In this document: in pieces, positions 35,202 to 43,239 of the stretch
Position numbering within the stretch: position 1 is the stretch's first letter
Layout of the letters: each line of letters opens with the position of its first letter
Source: Megasphaera coli
GTDB lineage: Bacteria; Bacillota; Negativicutes; Veillonellales; Megasphaeraceae
Direction: 5' to 3'
Assembly (NCBI RefSeq): GCF_900095855.1
Contig: NZ_FMIY01000002.1
Coordinates: 1,231,322 to 1,295,321 of the forward strand
Length of the DNA: 64,000 nucleotides
Made by a program: the position numbers and the translations under genes
Notes under the pieces: generated by a model
The model's input: the letters and a program-made list of their open reading frames with translations, nothing else
Database searches by the model: none
What the model was told of the DNA's origin: nothing

Positions 35202-36293
35202 TTATTCCGCTTGTTTCAATCCTTTCGGATACATACCTTTTCTGGCACCTTTGCCGTAAACGGCGGCGGCATTCATGACAGCGACGAGGTTTTCCTTCGA
35301 CGTGCCTACCGGCGTCGTACAGCCCGGGCTGATTACAAAGCCGCGAGGATTGTCGCCGGCATCGCGGAGGCAGCGGACAACTTCATTTTTCATATCTTCC
35401 GGCGTACCGTTGCGCAACAAGTCGACAGGGTCGATATTGCCGATAATGCCGATTTTGTCACCGTATCGGTCTTTCAAATCCTTCATGCTTTCAATGTTGT
35501 CGACGGAAAAAGCGGAAATACCGAAGTCGACGATTTCTTCCCACCGGTCATGAGTCGTGCCGCAAATATGAATGCCCGGCTTGGAACCGTAAATCTTTTC
35601 CAGTCGTTCACAAGTCTGCTTCATGAAAGGAACTGCATATTTTTTAAACATGCGCGGCGAAAGAAGATTGCGTGCAATAATCGGCTCCGCCAGGGATGCT
35701 TTAATGCCCGCATGCTTGTACAAGCCTTCCGCACAGGCAACGACGTTGTCCGTTGCGTACTGCAGGAGCTTGTTGACTTCATCGGGCTTTTTCACCATAT
35801 CCTTCAAGAATTTTTCCGTACCGATGAGGAAGGCCGCCACGGTAAAGGGCGCACCCATACCGGTACCGATGATATGTGTCTTGCCGTATTTTTCCTGCAA
35901 GCGGTTAAAGGCTTCCAGCATAATGGGGAAACGGCCGTCCTTAGTAACGTCCATAATCTTTCTGCCGTCCAGCTCGGCATAATCCGTAATGGCCATGCCT
36001 TCTACATGAGAAACATTGTTTTCCGGCGTCACAACAGGCACGCCCAAGGCTTCCGCCACGCCGCGCAAACCGACGCCCATACCCATGTTATCGGCACCGA
36101 AATCCTCGGCAATATGCGATTCCACCTCGACCATAAGATCGGCGGAAAAGTAGTAATCCCTGTTCTGAATGCCGTAACGTAAAGGACTCGTTTCCGCCGC
36201 CGTCAGGACCGTCGGTATACGGTCCACTTCTTCGCCTGCCGCATACGCGGTCAGTCGTTCTCGCGGCGTCATTTCGGTCTTAATCAATTCCAT
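35202..36293 (-). CDS. UroD/MtaA-type methyltransferase
   Basis: A 363-residue protein of the uroporphyrinogen decarboxylase fold, in the MtaA/CmuA branch that moves methyl groups to or from a corrinoid protein. The zinc ligands of that branch are present as His-x-Cys in GIHICGTTHD and a later cysteine in SPGCTTPVGT. It lacks the N-terminal arginine pattern of true heme-pathway UroD. ATG 36293 follows AAGGAG by eight bases; GTG 36302 abuts it. It belongs by function to the corrinoid cluster but is separated from the enolase-type gene by 238 bases with a hairpin. It could be the substrate demethylase or the second methyltransferase. Confidence 0.85.
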   Translation of the reverse strand: MELIKTEMTPRERLTAYAAGEEVDRIPTVLTAAETSPLRYGIQNRDYYFSADLMVEVESHIAEDFGADNMGMGVGLRGVAEALGVPVVTPENNVSHVEGMAITDYAELDGRKIMDVTKDGRFPIMLEAFNRLQEKYGKTHIIGTGMGAPFTVAAFLIGTEKFLKDMVKKPDEVNKLLQYATDNVVACAEGLYKHAGIKASLAEPIIARNLLSPRMFKKYAVPFMKQTCERLEKIYGSKPGIHICGTTHDRWEEIVDFGISAFSVDNIESMKDLKDRYGDKIGIIGNIDPVDLLRNGTPEDMKNEVVRCLRDAGDNPRGFVISPGCTTPVGTSKENLVAVMNAAAVYGKGARKGMYPKGLKQAE

Positions 36294-36457
36294 GTCCGTC
36301 ACTCCTTAGTTATATAGAATAGTAAATTCCCTTTATGCAGTTGAAAAAACATACATGTTCACCGTCCCAATATAAACCGCTTTGCACATATATGCACCCG
36401 TTCAATTATACCATCCGCAATTAACAGCCTGCCAATAAAATAATCTTCGCAATAAGG

Positions 36458-36488
36458 CTGTATTTATTTTCATTCAAAATAAATACAG
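36458..36488. repeat. Perfect AT-rich inverted repeat
   Basis: Arms CTGTATTTATTTT and AAAATAAATACAG (13 bases each) with a five-base loop lie between the enolase-type gene and the UroD-like gene. There is no T run on the minus strand, so an operator or RNA stability element is as likely as a terminator. Confidence 0.55.
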
Positions 36489-36531
36489 GGCATACCGTCT
36501 CCATAAAAGATATTCCTTGTACAACGTATAA

Positions 36532-37713
36532 TTACTTCACTGTCGTCAATTCGCAATGTTTGAACGCATAGTCGCTCCATTCATTACCGATACCCGGAAC
36601 TTCGGGTATCGTAAAATATCCATTTTCCGGTTGATAGTCATGCACGCATAATTGCCGGTTGTACTCGTGCAGATAATATACATGGTGCTCATGAATCGTG
36701 AAATTCGGCAATACCGCCTCCAGGTGGAGTGCCGCCGGTACCAGCAAGGGACTGCAACATACATGGATTTGCACCCCTATGTCATAGGCATGTGCCATGT
36801 CGCAAACTTTCTTCGTTTCCGTAATGCCGCCGCAGGTTCCCAGGTCGGGCTGAATCATTTGAATAGAGCCGTCTTTAAAATACTGCTTATACTGCCAGCG
36901 CGTGTAAATGCGTTCGCCTTGAGAAATGGGAATACGCACATGATCATGAACGAATTTATTTACGTCCGGCGACGGCGTGCACGGTTCTTCAAACATAAAG
37001 ATATTGTATTTTTCCATTATCCGCGCCAGTTGCACCGCCCCTTGCGCATCAATATTGGAATGGTTCTCCATGATAAGATCCGTATCGTGCCCGATAGCAT
37101 CACGCACGGCGGCAACACGTTCTTCTATCATGTTCGCATACTTTGCCGGCAATAACCGCGTCGTCATTTCATGGCCGAGACGATTACCGTCTTTGTCGAA
37201 GTTGAAAAAGTCCACCTTAACGGCCGTATACCCTTCGGCAACGGCTTTTTTCGCCGCGTCAGCGTATTCCTGCGCCGATTTCAGCCCCAATCGAACAGGT
37301 CCCCAGCCGAACTGCAACTGACTTGCGTAGGCACGTAATGTATTGCGCATCTTGCCGCCGAGCAGTTTATAGAGCGGCACGTTAAAATACTTGGCCTTTA
37401 TATCCCACAAAGCGATGTCAATGGCCGAAATGGCGCCGAATATAACGGGGCCGCCGTTTTGTGCCCAAAAGGTGGATTTATACAAATCTTCCCAAATGAC
37501 TTCCGTATCCAGCGGATCTTTGCCGATAACTTTTTCGGAAAAATCCAAAAGCGCGCCGTACGCACCGTGTGAAGCAGCGCCATATGCCAATGCCGTTTCA
37601 CCGTCGCCGTAAAGTCCCTCGTCCGTATATACACGAATACCTACCGGCGTCCAAGGTTTATTGTCTTCCGCATGGGGATTAATCAACATGACATCAACCT
37701 TTGTTATTTTCAT
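36532..37713 (-). CDS. Enolase-superfamily enzyme (mandelate racemase/sugar acid dehydratase type)
   Basis: 393 residues with the capping domain (1-125), then a modified TIM barrel. Visible catalytic positions are Lys166 and Asp168 in VKVDFF, metal ligands Glu216 (ENHS), Glu242 (FEEP) and Glu267 (GER), and His317 in IHVCC. His218 next to the first ligand is the arrangement known from D-galactonate and related sugar-acid dehydratases. The substrate is not decided by the sequence. GGGAGGAG precedes the ATG. Its place between the ASKHA activator and a UroD-like protein suggests it feeds or uses the same substrate. Confidence 0.85.
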   Translation of the reverse strand: MKITKVDVMLINPHAEDNKPWTPVGIRVYTDEGLYGDGETALAYGAASHGAYGALLDFSEKVIGKDPLDTEVIWEDLYKSTFWAQNGGPVIFGAISAIDIALWDIKAKYFNVPLYKLLGGKMRNTLRAYASQLQFGWGPVRLGLKSAQEYADAAKKAVAEGYTAVKVDFFNFDKDGNRLGHEMTTRLLPAKYANMIEERVAAVRDAIGHDTDLIMENHSNIDAQGAVQLARIMEKYNIFMFEEPCTPSPDVNKFVHDHVRIPISQGERIYTRWQYKQYFKDGSIQMIQPDLGTCGGITETKKVCDMAHAYDIGVQIHVCCSPLLVPAALHLEAVLPNFTIHEHHVYYLHEYNRQLCVHDYQPENGYFTIPEVPGIGNEWSDYAFKHCELTTVK

Positions 37714-37817
37714 TGGTCTCCTCCCGTCTTATGAAATGAGCAGGACCGATGCGGCCTGCACCGTATGCTATCCTTACTTATCAAGCGTCACATAACTGCC
37801 TTGGAACAGTTTGGCAA

Positions 37818-39395
37818 TTAAAACAACAGGCACTTGGCAAAAAGCCGTTCGTAGCCTTCACTGTTGCTGAGCTCAATATAATTTATGTACGCAGCCAGAT
37901 GTTCCACGTCCTGCTTTGCCCGTTCCGATAACAACGTTGCCATGGCACCGGTTTTTGCGGAGTTACCGGCATACACCAGTTTTTCCGGTGCAACCGGCGG
38001 CAATAAGCCGATTTCCAGCAGAGACTCGGCAGGCAAATGGGCACCGAATTGCCCTGCAATCAATATGCGGTTCAAGTCCTCCGCGCAAAGGCCGGCTTGC
38101 TTCATGAGCACTTCAATGCCGGAACGAATGGCGCCTTTCGCCAGTTGTACCTGCCGAATATCTCCTTGCGTGACGACAAGCTCTTTGCCGTCTTTTCCTT
38201 CACCGAGCACGACTTCCCGTTTGGTTCCGCAGTACCGAAGTATGGTACGCCTGTAATCGCCTGCCGCAAAGTCTTCGGGCTTGGCAAAAACTCCCCGCTT
38301 TGTGACCATACCCGTACGCACGAGCTCACGAACTACGGCGAGAATGCCGCTGCCGCACAAACCGGCAGGCTTTCCGCCGCCGATGACGGCCGCAGAAATC
38401 CCTTTTTTATCAATATGCACATCCTCTACGGCGCCTGCGGCCGCGCGCATACCGGATGTAATATTCATTCCTTCCAGTGCCGGCCCGGCCGCACAGGAGC
38501 AGGAGTACATGCGGTGCTTTGTTGCCAAGACAAGTTCTCCGTTTGTGCCGATATCGATAAAAAGGACGTTGTCCGCCGCATTTTTTAAATCGCAAATATG
38601 TACGCCCGCCACAATATCGGCACCGATATAGGCCGAAACGGACGGCAATAAATACACAAGAGCATCATCTTTACAATGAAGCCCCAAGTCACAAGCTTTA
38701 TATCGCCGCGCTTCCACAAAAACAGGCTTGTACGGAGCCTTGCCGATGGGCCGCGCGTCCACGGCGGCGAGCATATGGAGCATCGTACAGTTGGCAGCTA
38801 TGTCAATTTCGATAATGTCCGGCGCCGAAATACCGGCCTGCCTGCAAACATCGGCCATAAGCTCATTCAGGCCACCTATAATCGCCCTCTGCAGATTGGC
38901 AATACCGGCATCGCCACTTTCCGTCTCGTACGTAATGCGCGTCAGCACATCGAGGCCGTAGCGCTTCTGCGGATTGATCATGGCCGCCGTCGCTGCTTCC
39001 GCACCGCTTCGTAAATCGGTCAGAGACATGACTACCGTCGTCGTGCCGATATCTACGGCCAAACCGTATCCGTCCCGCCGTATTTCGGGCACAAGCTTCG
39101 GCATGAAGCCGTCCGTTGTAAAGACATGCTCCGTTTCTTCTTCTCCCGTCTCTACAACAAGTTCTTCGCCCTGTCCGTAAGTCATGCAGGCCAGGCGTAT
39201 GCCCTTTTGCAGCTCTTCCTCCGTCAGCAGATGTCGTTCCGGTGCGGTCATCTCGTTTACAGCACCGTCTACGACCCGAATCTTACATTTACCGCACGTC
39301 CCCTTGCCGTTGCAACTGTTCGCAAGCGGTACATTTTCGACAAGGAGCCGCTCCATAACGGAACGGCTCCTGTCTCCTTTCACGGTTATTTTCAT
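37818..39395 (-). CDS. ASKHA-domain corrinoid activator (RamA-like, DUF4445)
   Basis: 525 residues. Residues 1-85 form a [2Fe-2S] ferredoxin domain with ligands Cys28, Cys34, Cys37 and Cys70. The remainder is an actin-like ATPase fold (AVDIGTTTVVMSL, LFIDIGTNGELVLA, GLCGSGILAVV, AGQFGAHLP). Proteins of this build reduce inactive Co(II) corrinoid to Co(I) using ATP. It follows the corrinoid protein gene after three bases. The C-terminus is complete (EGYERLFAKCLLF). Confidence 0.9.
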   Translation of the reverse strand: MKITVKGDRSRSVMERLLVENVPLANSCNGKGTCGKCKIRVVDGAVNEMTAPERHLLTEEELQKGIRLACMTYGQGEELVVETGEEETEHVFTTDGFMPKLVPEIRRDGYGLAVDIGTTTVVMSLTDLRSGAEAATAAMINPQKRYGLDVLTRITYETESGDAGIANLQRAIIGGLNELMADVCRQAGISAPDIIEIDIAANCTMLHMLAAVDARPIGKAPYKPVFVEARRYKACDLGLHCKDDALVYLLPSVSAYIGADIVAGVHICDLKNAADNVLFIDIGTNGELVLATKHRMYSCSCAAGPALEGMNITSGMRAAAGAVEDVHIDKKGISAAVIGGGKPAGLCGSGILAVVRELVRTGMVTKRGVFAKPEDFAAGDYRRTILRYCGTKREVVLGEGKDGKELVVTQGDIRQVQLAKGAIRSGIEVLMKQAGLCAEDLNRILIAGQFGAHLPAESLLEIGLLPPVAPEKLVYAGNSAKTGAMATLLSERAKQDVEHLAAYINYIELSNSEGYERLFAKCLLF

Positions 39396-39398
39396 GCC

Positions 39399-40049
39399 TT
39401 AACCGATTCCCAACAAACGATCCGCCTGTTTGACCGCATCCACGGCGTTGGGCGAAAATGTATCGGCGCCGATTTTATCGGCAAAAACCTGGGTAATCGG
39501 CGCGCCGCCTATCATGACCTTCACGTTATCACGTAAGCCCCGTTCTTTCAGCATGTCAATGACCGTACCCATGCCTTCCATGGTGGTCGTCATGAGCGTG
39601 GACATGCACAGTACGTCGGCATGTTCCTTTTCCACCGTATCGACAAAATTTTGCAGCGGCACATCTTTACCGAGGTCAATAACCCGATACCCGCCCGTTT
39701 CCATCATCGTCTTGACGAGGTTCTTGCCGATATCGTGCGTATCTCCTTCAATAACGCCGATAACGGCCGTCCGCACTTCCGATTCCGCTTTTTGTTCCAA
39801 ATGAGGCTTCAGCAAATCAAGCCCGGCATACATGGCATCGGCACACAAAAGGATGTCGGACACAAAGTATTCTTCCTCCTCGTACAGTCTGCCGGCCCGG
39901 CTCATGCCGTCGACGAGACCTTCCATAATGCCGTCCAGCGCTTCGTAACCGTCGTTAATATATTCTTCACAGGCGGGAATAATATCTTCGTCATCCATTT
40001 CAAATACATCGTCCGACATGCGCTGCAATAACTCTGTTTTTTCACTCAT
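39399..40049 (-). CDS. Corrinoid-binding methyl-carrier protein
   Basis: A 216-residue B12-binding protein of the MtaC/MttC type. Residues 1-90 form the helical cap (GLVDGMSRAGRLYEEEEYFVSDIL). Residues 92-213 form the Rossmann-like cobalamin domain with the lower axial ligand motif GDTHDIGKN, STLMTTTM and the glycine-rich GGAPIT. It carries a methyl group between two methyltransferases. It sits between the short UroD-like protein and its reductive activator, separated by three bases on either side. Confidence 0.94.
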   Translation of the reverse strand: MSEKTELLQRMSDDVFEMDDEDIIPACEEYINDGYEALDGIMEGLVDGMSRAGRLYEEEEYFVSDILLCADAMYAGLDLLKPHLEQKAESEVRTAVIGVIEGDTHDIGKNLVKTMMETGGYRVIDLGKDVPLQNFVDTVEKEHADVLCMSTLMTTTMEGMGTVIDMLKERGLRDNVKVMIGGAPITQVFADKIGADTFSPNAVDAVKQADRLLGIG

Positions 40050-40052
40050 CTT

Positions 40053-40940
40053 TTATTCCCCTTCCTCTTTTAAACGGATTTCATATATCTTATCTGCCGC
40101 AACAACGGATTTTGCATTCTTAATACACATCTGCCCCATAAAGCCGACCTTGCCGACGCCGTACAGCCAGCCGTCTTCGTATGTGAGCCCGGGCCTATCG
40201 TCAAGACCCAAGGGAACGTATTTGCCGGTTCCCGTACCGTCCAGAGCGTAAGCCGTCTTCGGACAAAGGAGGATCAGTGCCTTGCGGCCGATCATATCGT
40301 CAAGGGAACGAAGAAACGGTGCTACCCGTGAAACCGTGTAGTCCTGCAGCACTTTCGGTCCCATGATATTGAGTCCCGCAACGGAATCGGCGTAACTGAT
40401 AATCTTAACTCCTGCCGCCACTGCCGCTTCTATGTATGTAAACAAGTTTTTTTCTATCTTGCCGAATACCTGTGCCATCAGCTCCGGCTTACGCCGCAGC
40501 CCTTTGAACACGTATTTCAGATCGACGAGTCCGTTTAAAAGCGTAATGGGACCACACACTTCCAGAATAACCGTTTCTCCCTCGTCGGCCAGGCGCTTGC
40601 AGGCCTTGAGCACTTCCGCCACACGCCCTTGGGCGACATCCATGTCGGGCAGGCTCAGTACATCTTCCAAGGAAGTGCAAACGTATTCACCCGTCCGCGG
40701 TCCGGCCTGGACACTGCCGTAATTGACAACGGCTCCTAAGGCCTCCGCTTCGACAACATGATCAAAGGGAAGATACACGACCTGATCGTGCAGGCCTTCT
40801 TTTACGGTACGGGCCAATTTCACCATGGAGTCAGCCCGTTGATACACGTCCGGTACGGCAAGGCCGCATTTTTCTAAAAGGCCTGCGACGGAATCCTCCT
40901 TTGAACCGTAGGTGCAAGGGTAATCTTTTATTTCTCCCAC
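40053..40940 (-). CDS. Short UroD/MtaA-like protein
   Basis: A 295-residue relative of MtaA/CmuA, shorter than the 340-370 residues usual in the family. Barrel elements are recognisable (VVYLPFDHVVEAEALG, LEVCGPITLLNG, ISYADSVAGLNIMGP). The His-x-Cys zinc site expected before the sixth strand reads LLCPKTA here, so the histidine is missing while a cysteine remains; a second cysteine is in GQMCIKNA. It starts with GTG, eight bases after AGGAGATGG. Its role may be methyl transfer with an altered metal site, or a structural partner. It is translated with the corrinoid protein. Confidence 0.78.
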   Translation of the reverse strand: MGEIKDYPCTYGSKEDSVAGLLEKCGLAVPDVYQRADSMVKLARTVKEGLHDQVVYLPFDHVVEAEALGAVVNYGSVQAGPRTGEYVCTSLEDVLSLPDMDVAQGRVAEVLKACKRLADEGETVILEVCGPITLLNGLVDLKYVFKGLRRKPELMAQVFGKIEKNLFTYIEAAVAAGVKIISYADSVAGLNIMGPKVLQDYTVSRVAPFLRSLDDMIGRKALILLCPKTAYALDGTGTGKYVPLGLDDRPGLTYEDGWLYGVGKVGFMGQMCIKNAKSVVAADKIYEIRLKEEGE

Positions 40941-40951
40941 ATTGCCATCTC

Positions 40952-42103
40952 CTAAAGCATTTCAATGAACGCCGCCAAGCGCGTGTTAAGCTGTCCCACA
41001 TCCGTCTTGGAATAATCCGTTTCAATATAAATATAAGGAATGCCTTTCGTTTCCGTTACAAAGCGGTGAATCGATTTGGATTCCACGCTGTACGTATGAC
41101 AAGCCTGGAGTACCATTTCAACAACACCGTCTACGTGATATTCGTCGATCATTGAGCCGAGGAGCTCGAAGCGGTTGTCGTTCGGCGTCATGACGGAGCA
41201 GCCGATACCGAGATACCGTTCGGCAACGGCTTTACAAATATCGTCCGTATCTTCGTCGACGAGCCGTTCAATAGCCTTGGCGCCCGAACAATTTTCATAG
41301 GAAACGACAACGCCGCCGTTATCTTCAACGGCCTGAATAACCTTTTCCGTCGCGCCGCCCATGGGACAGCCTGTAATCAAGATGCGCGGCCGCTTGTCCA
41401 GGCGCTTGCCTGCAGCATATTCGGCTTCGATCTTTTCCGTCAGCCCGTTCAATTCGGCGGCGAGTACCGTACGGTCCAGTTTAAATGTACTGCCGTAAAG
41501 AACCTTAAATAAGTCGTGGCCCGAAATAGGTGCCGGATCGTGCTTCATAATGTGATAGAGTCCTTGCAGGGCACGGCGAACGCCGTTTTCCGTGTGAACT
41601 GCCCGGCGTATGTCTTGGTCCGTAATGGTAACCCCGAATTTTTCTTCAAGGCGCTCTTTCAGTCGCCGCACGGAATCGGTCCAAAAGGCGAGTCCCCGTT
41701 CGCCCTGCGACTGCGGCAGTTCCATGACATACACATCTTTAAACTGTCCCATCAATTCGTACATCTTCTTTTTTCCGTCACACGTCGTTTCACTGATGAT
41801 GAGATCGGAAAAGTAAAAATAAGGACACTTGTCCGTTTTTGCAAAGCCGTAGCTGGCCTTGATCAGAGGACAGAGGTTTTTCGGTAAATCCCTTTCGGCC
41901 ACTTCAATCGTTTCGTCCGACATGGAGCAGAGGCTGACAGTCGCCGCCCCCATGGCCATAGGCAATTCCTTCGGGAAGTACGTACAGTACGAGCCGATAA
42001 CGGGAATGCCCTTGTCTTTTGCTTCTTTCACGGCGAGAAAGGAGTTTTTCCTCTGTTCCGCAAATTCATCAAATACTTGCGGCAATTTTTTTATAAGTTC
42101 CAT
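40952..42103 (-). CDS. yjiM: Double-cubane-cluster reductase (YjiM/HgdB family)
   Basis: 383 residues, the same length as E. coli YjiM as I recall it, which supports the ATG at 42103 after GGGGGAA over the upstream ATG at 42151. Family cysteines are seen in SYCTYFPKELP, NLCPLIKASYG, ETTCDGKKKM, ENCSGAK, IGCSVMTPND and QACHTYSVES. Proteins of this group receive electrons from an ATP-driven activase and reduce difficult substrates. True 2-hydroxyacyl-CoA dehydratases have two different subunits, and only one is present here, which fits the single-subunit reductase type. The substrate is unknown. Confidence 0.87.
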   Translation of the reverse strand: MELIKKLPQVFDEFAEQRKNSFLAVKEAKDKGIPVIGSYCTYFPKELPMAMGAATVSLCSMSDETIEVAERDLPKNLCPLIKASYGFAKTDKCPYFYFSDLIISETTCDGKKKMYELMGQFKDVYVMELPQSQGERGLAFWTDSVRRLKERLEEKFGVTITDQDIRRAVHTENGVRRALQGLYHIMKHDPAPISGHDLFKVLYGSTFKLDRTVLAAELNGLTEKIEAEYAAGKRLDKRPRILITGCPMGGATEKVIQAVEDNGGVVVSYENCSGAKAIERLVDEDTDDICKAVAERYLGIGCSVMTPNDNRFELLGSMIDEYHVDGVVEMVLQACHTYSVESKSIHRFVTETKGIPYIYIETDYSKTDVGQLNTRLAAFIEML

Positions 42104-42205
42104 GTCATGTTCCCCCAATTTCAAGCGGCATTGCTCTAAAGAATACGTCATACCGTCAATATGTCGGCTTTTTTAAGTATAACAATAGTAATAATGCCCC
42201 ATCAA

Positions 42206-42254
42206 AAAGAGTATTGATTTGCAATAAAAGTGTCTGCATTTATCAATACTCTTT
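42206..42254 (-). terminator. Terminator-like hairpin inside the corrinoid operon
   Basis: A perfect 13-base stem (AAAGAGTATTGAT at 42206 with its complement at 42242) is followed on the minus strand by TTTTTG. It lies between the activase stop and the reductase start, so it may reduce read-through from activase into the rest of the operon. Confidence 0.75.
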
Positions 42255-42274
42255 ATGAAAACTCCTTATTCAAT

Positions 42275-43054
42275 TTATCTGTTTTCTCCCGCGTCCACAG
42301 CAAGAGCCGCCGCTCCGATGGCACCGGCAAAGCGTGCCAAGTGATGAGAGTGTACGAGCCGGCCGAAAGACTCGCTCAAAAGCTCCAGGAAGTACTCGTC
42401 ATCGCAGAGGCCGCCGGTCAGGAAAATCGGTTTCTCCCCGTCCGTCAGCTTGGCGTATTCTTGGCGCACCTTTTTTACGACCGACTGCAATACACCCCAG
42501 GCGATATTCGGCTTTGACGTTCCCCTGCCGATAAGAGAGACGATCTCCGATTCGGCAAAGACCGTACACATAGCACTGATCTGCAGCTTCTCCGTATGTT
42601 CGCGCGCAATATTATCCAGCTCCGTCAGAGATACGTTGAGGCGATTGGCCATAATTTCCAAAAACTTGCCCGTCCCGGCGGAGCACTTATCATTCATGTA
42701 AAACTCCATGACCTTGCCGTTGCGACAGGCAATAACCTTCGTATCCTGACCGCCGATATCGACGATGTTAAAGACAGTCTCGTCATAAAGCATGGAAGCT
42801 CCCTTGGCGTGACACGTAATTTCAGTTACCTTTTTCCGAGCACCTTCGACGGCTTGCCGGCCGTAACCGGTAGAAATACAATACATATCGTCAAAGTTAT
42901 AGCCCTTACCGGCCAATTTTTTCTTAATATCCTTTAATGCTTCCAAGCTGCTCCAGCCCGTAGGAATAACAAAGGTGTCCAAAATCTCTTTATCGGCGTT
43001 CATGAGAGCCGTCTTGCTGCACGTTGAACCGATGTCAATGCCTATATATTCCAT
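42275..43054 (-). CDS. yjiL: ATP-dependent activase (YjiL/HgdC family)
   Basis: A 259-residue ASKHA-fold ATPase. GIDIGSTCSKTALM forms the phosphate-1 loop and VDIGGQDTKVI the phosphate-2 loop. Cys124 (DKCSAGTGKF) and Cys163 (AMCTVFAESE) bind the [4Fe-4S] cluster that bridges the homodimer. It injects electrons into the double-cubane reductase on ATP hydrolysis. It is first in the cluster and is divergent from the LysR gene. SD AAGGAG precedes the ATG. Confidence 0.93.
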   Translation of the reverse strand: MEYIGIDIGSTCSKTALMNADKEILDTFVIPTGWSSLEALKDIKKKLAGKGYNFDDMYCISTGYGRQAVEGARKKVTEITCHAKGASMLYDETVFNIVDIGGQDTKVIACRNGKVMEFYMNDKCSAGTGKFLEIMANRLNVSLTELDNIAREHTEKLQISAMCTVFAESEIVSLIGRGTSKPNIAWGVLQSVVKKVRQEYAKLTDGEKPIFLTGGLCDDEYFLELLSESFGRLVHSHHLARFAGAIGAAALAVDAGENR

Positions 43055-43101
43055 GCTGTTTCTCCTTATAATAAATAACCCCTGTTCTTCTCTTCATAAC
43101 A

Positions 43102-43129
43102 ATTATACATGATGAGTAAAGTATTCGAA
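43102..43129 (-). promoter_or_regulatory. Candidate promoter of the corrinoid cluster
   Basis: On the minus strand TTCGAA, a 16-base spacer and TATAAT lie about 50 bases upstream of the activase start, between it and the divergent LysR gene. The -35 is weak, as expected for an activator-dependent promoter. Confidence 0.35.
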
Positions 43130-43239
43130 TTTTGCAAGTTATATCGGTAAGTTTATTATTATTGATATTTGTTCTATTTGTTTTTCTTATGAATGTATGC
43201 TATGATGACTTCGTCTCAATTATCAGAAGGAGTATATTC

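Noticed and set aside
35211-36182. 323-residue open frame on the plus strand
   Set aside because: Antisense to the UroD-like gene, without motifs or ribosome site.
35202-36293. Heme-pathway uroporphyrinogen decarboxylase
   Set aside because: The protein has the His-x-Cys and distal Cys zinc pattern of MtaA/CmuA, lacks the substrate arginines of HemE, and sits in a corrinoid locus.
40952-43054. 2-Hydroxyglutaryl- or lactoyl-CoA dehydratase
   Set aside because: Only one large subunit is present and it matches the YjiM single-subunit type. The classical enzymes need two different subunits.
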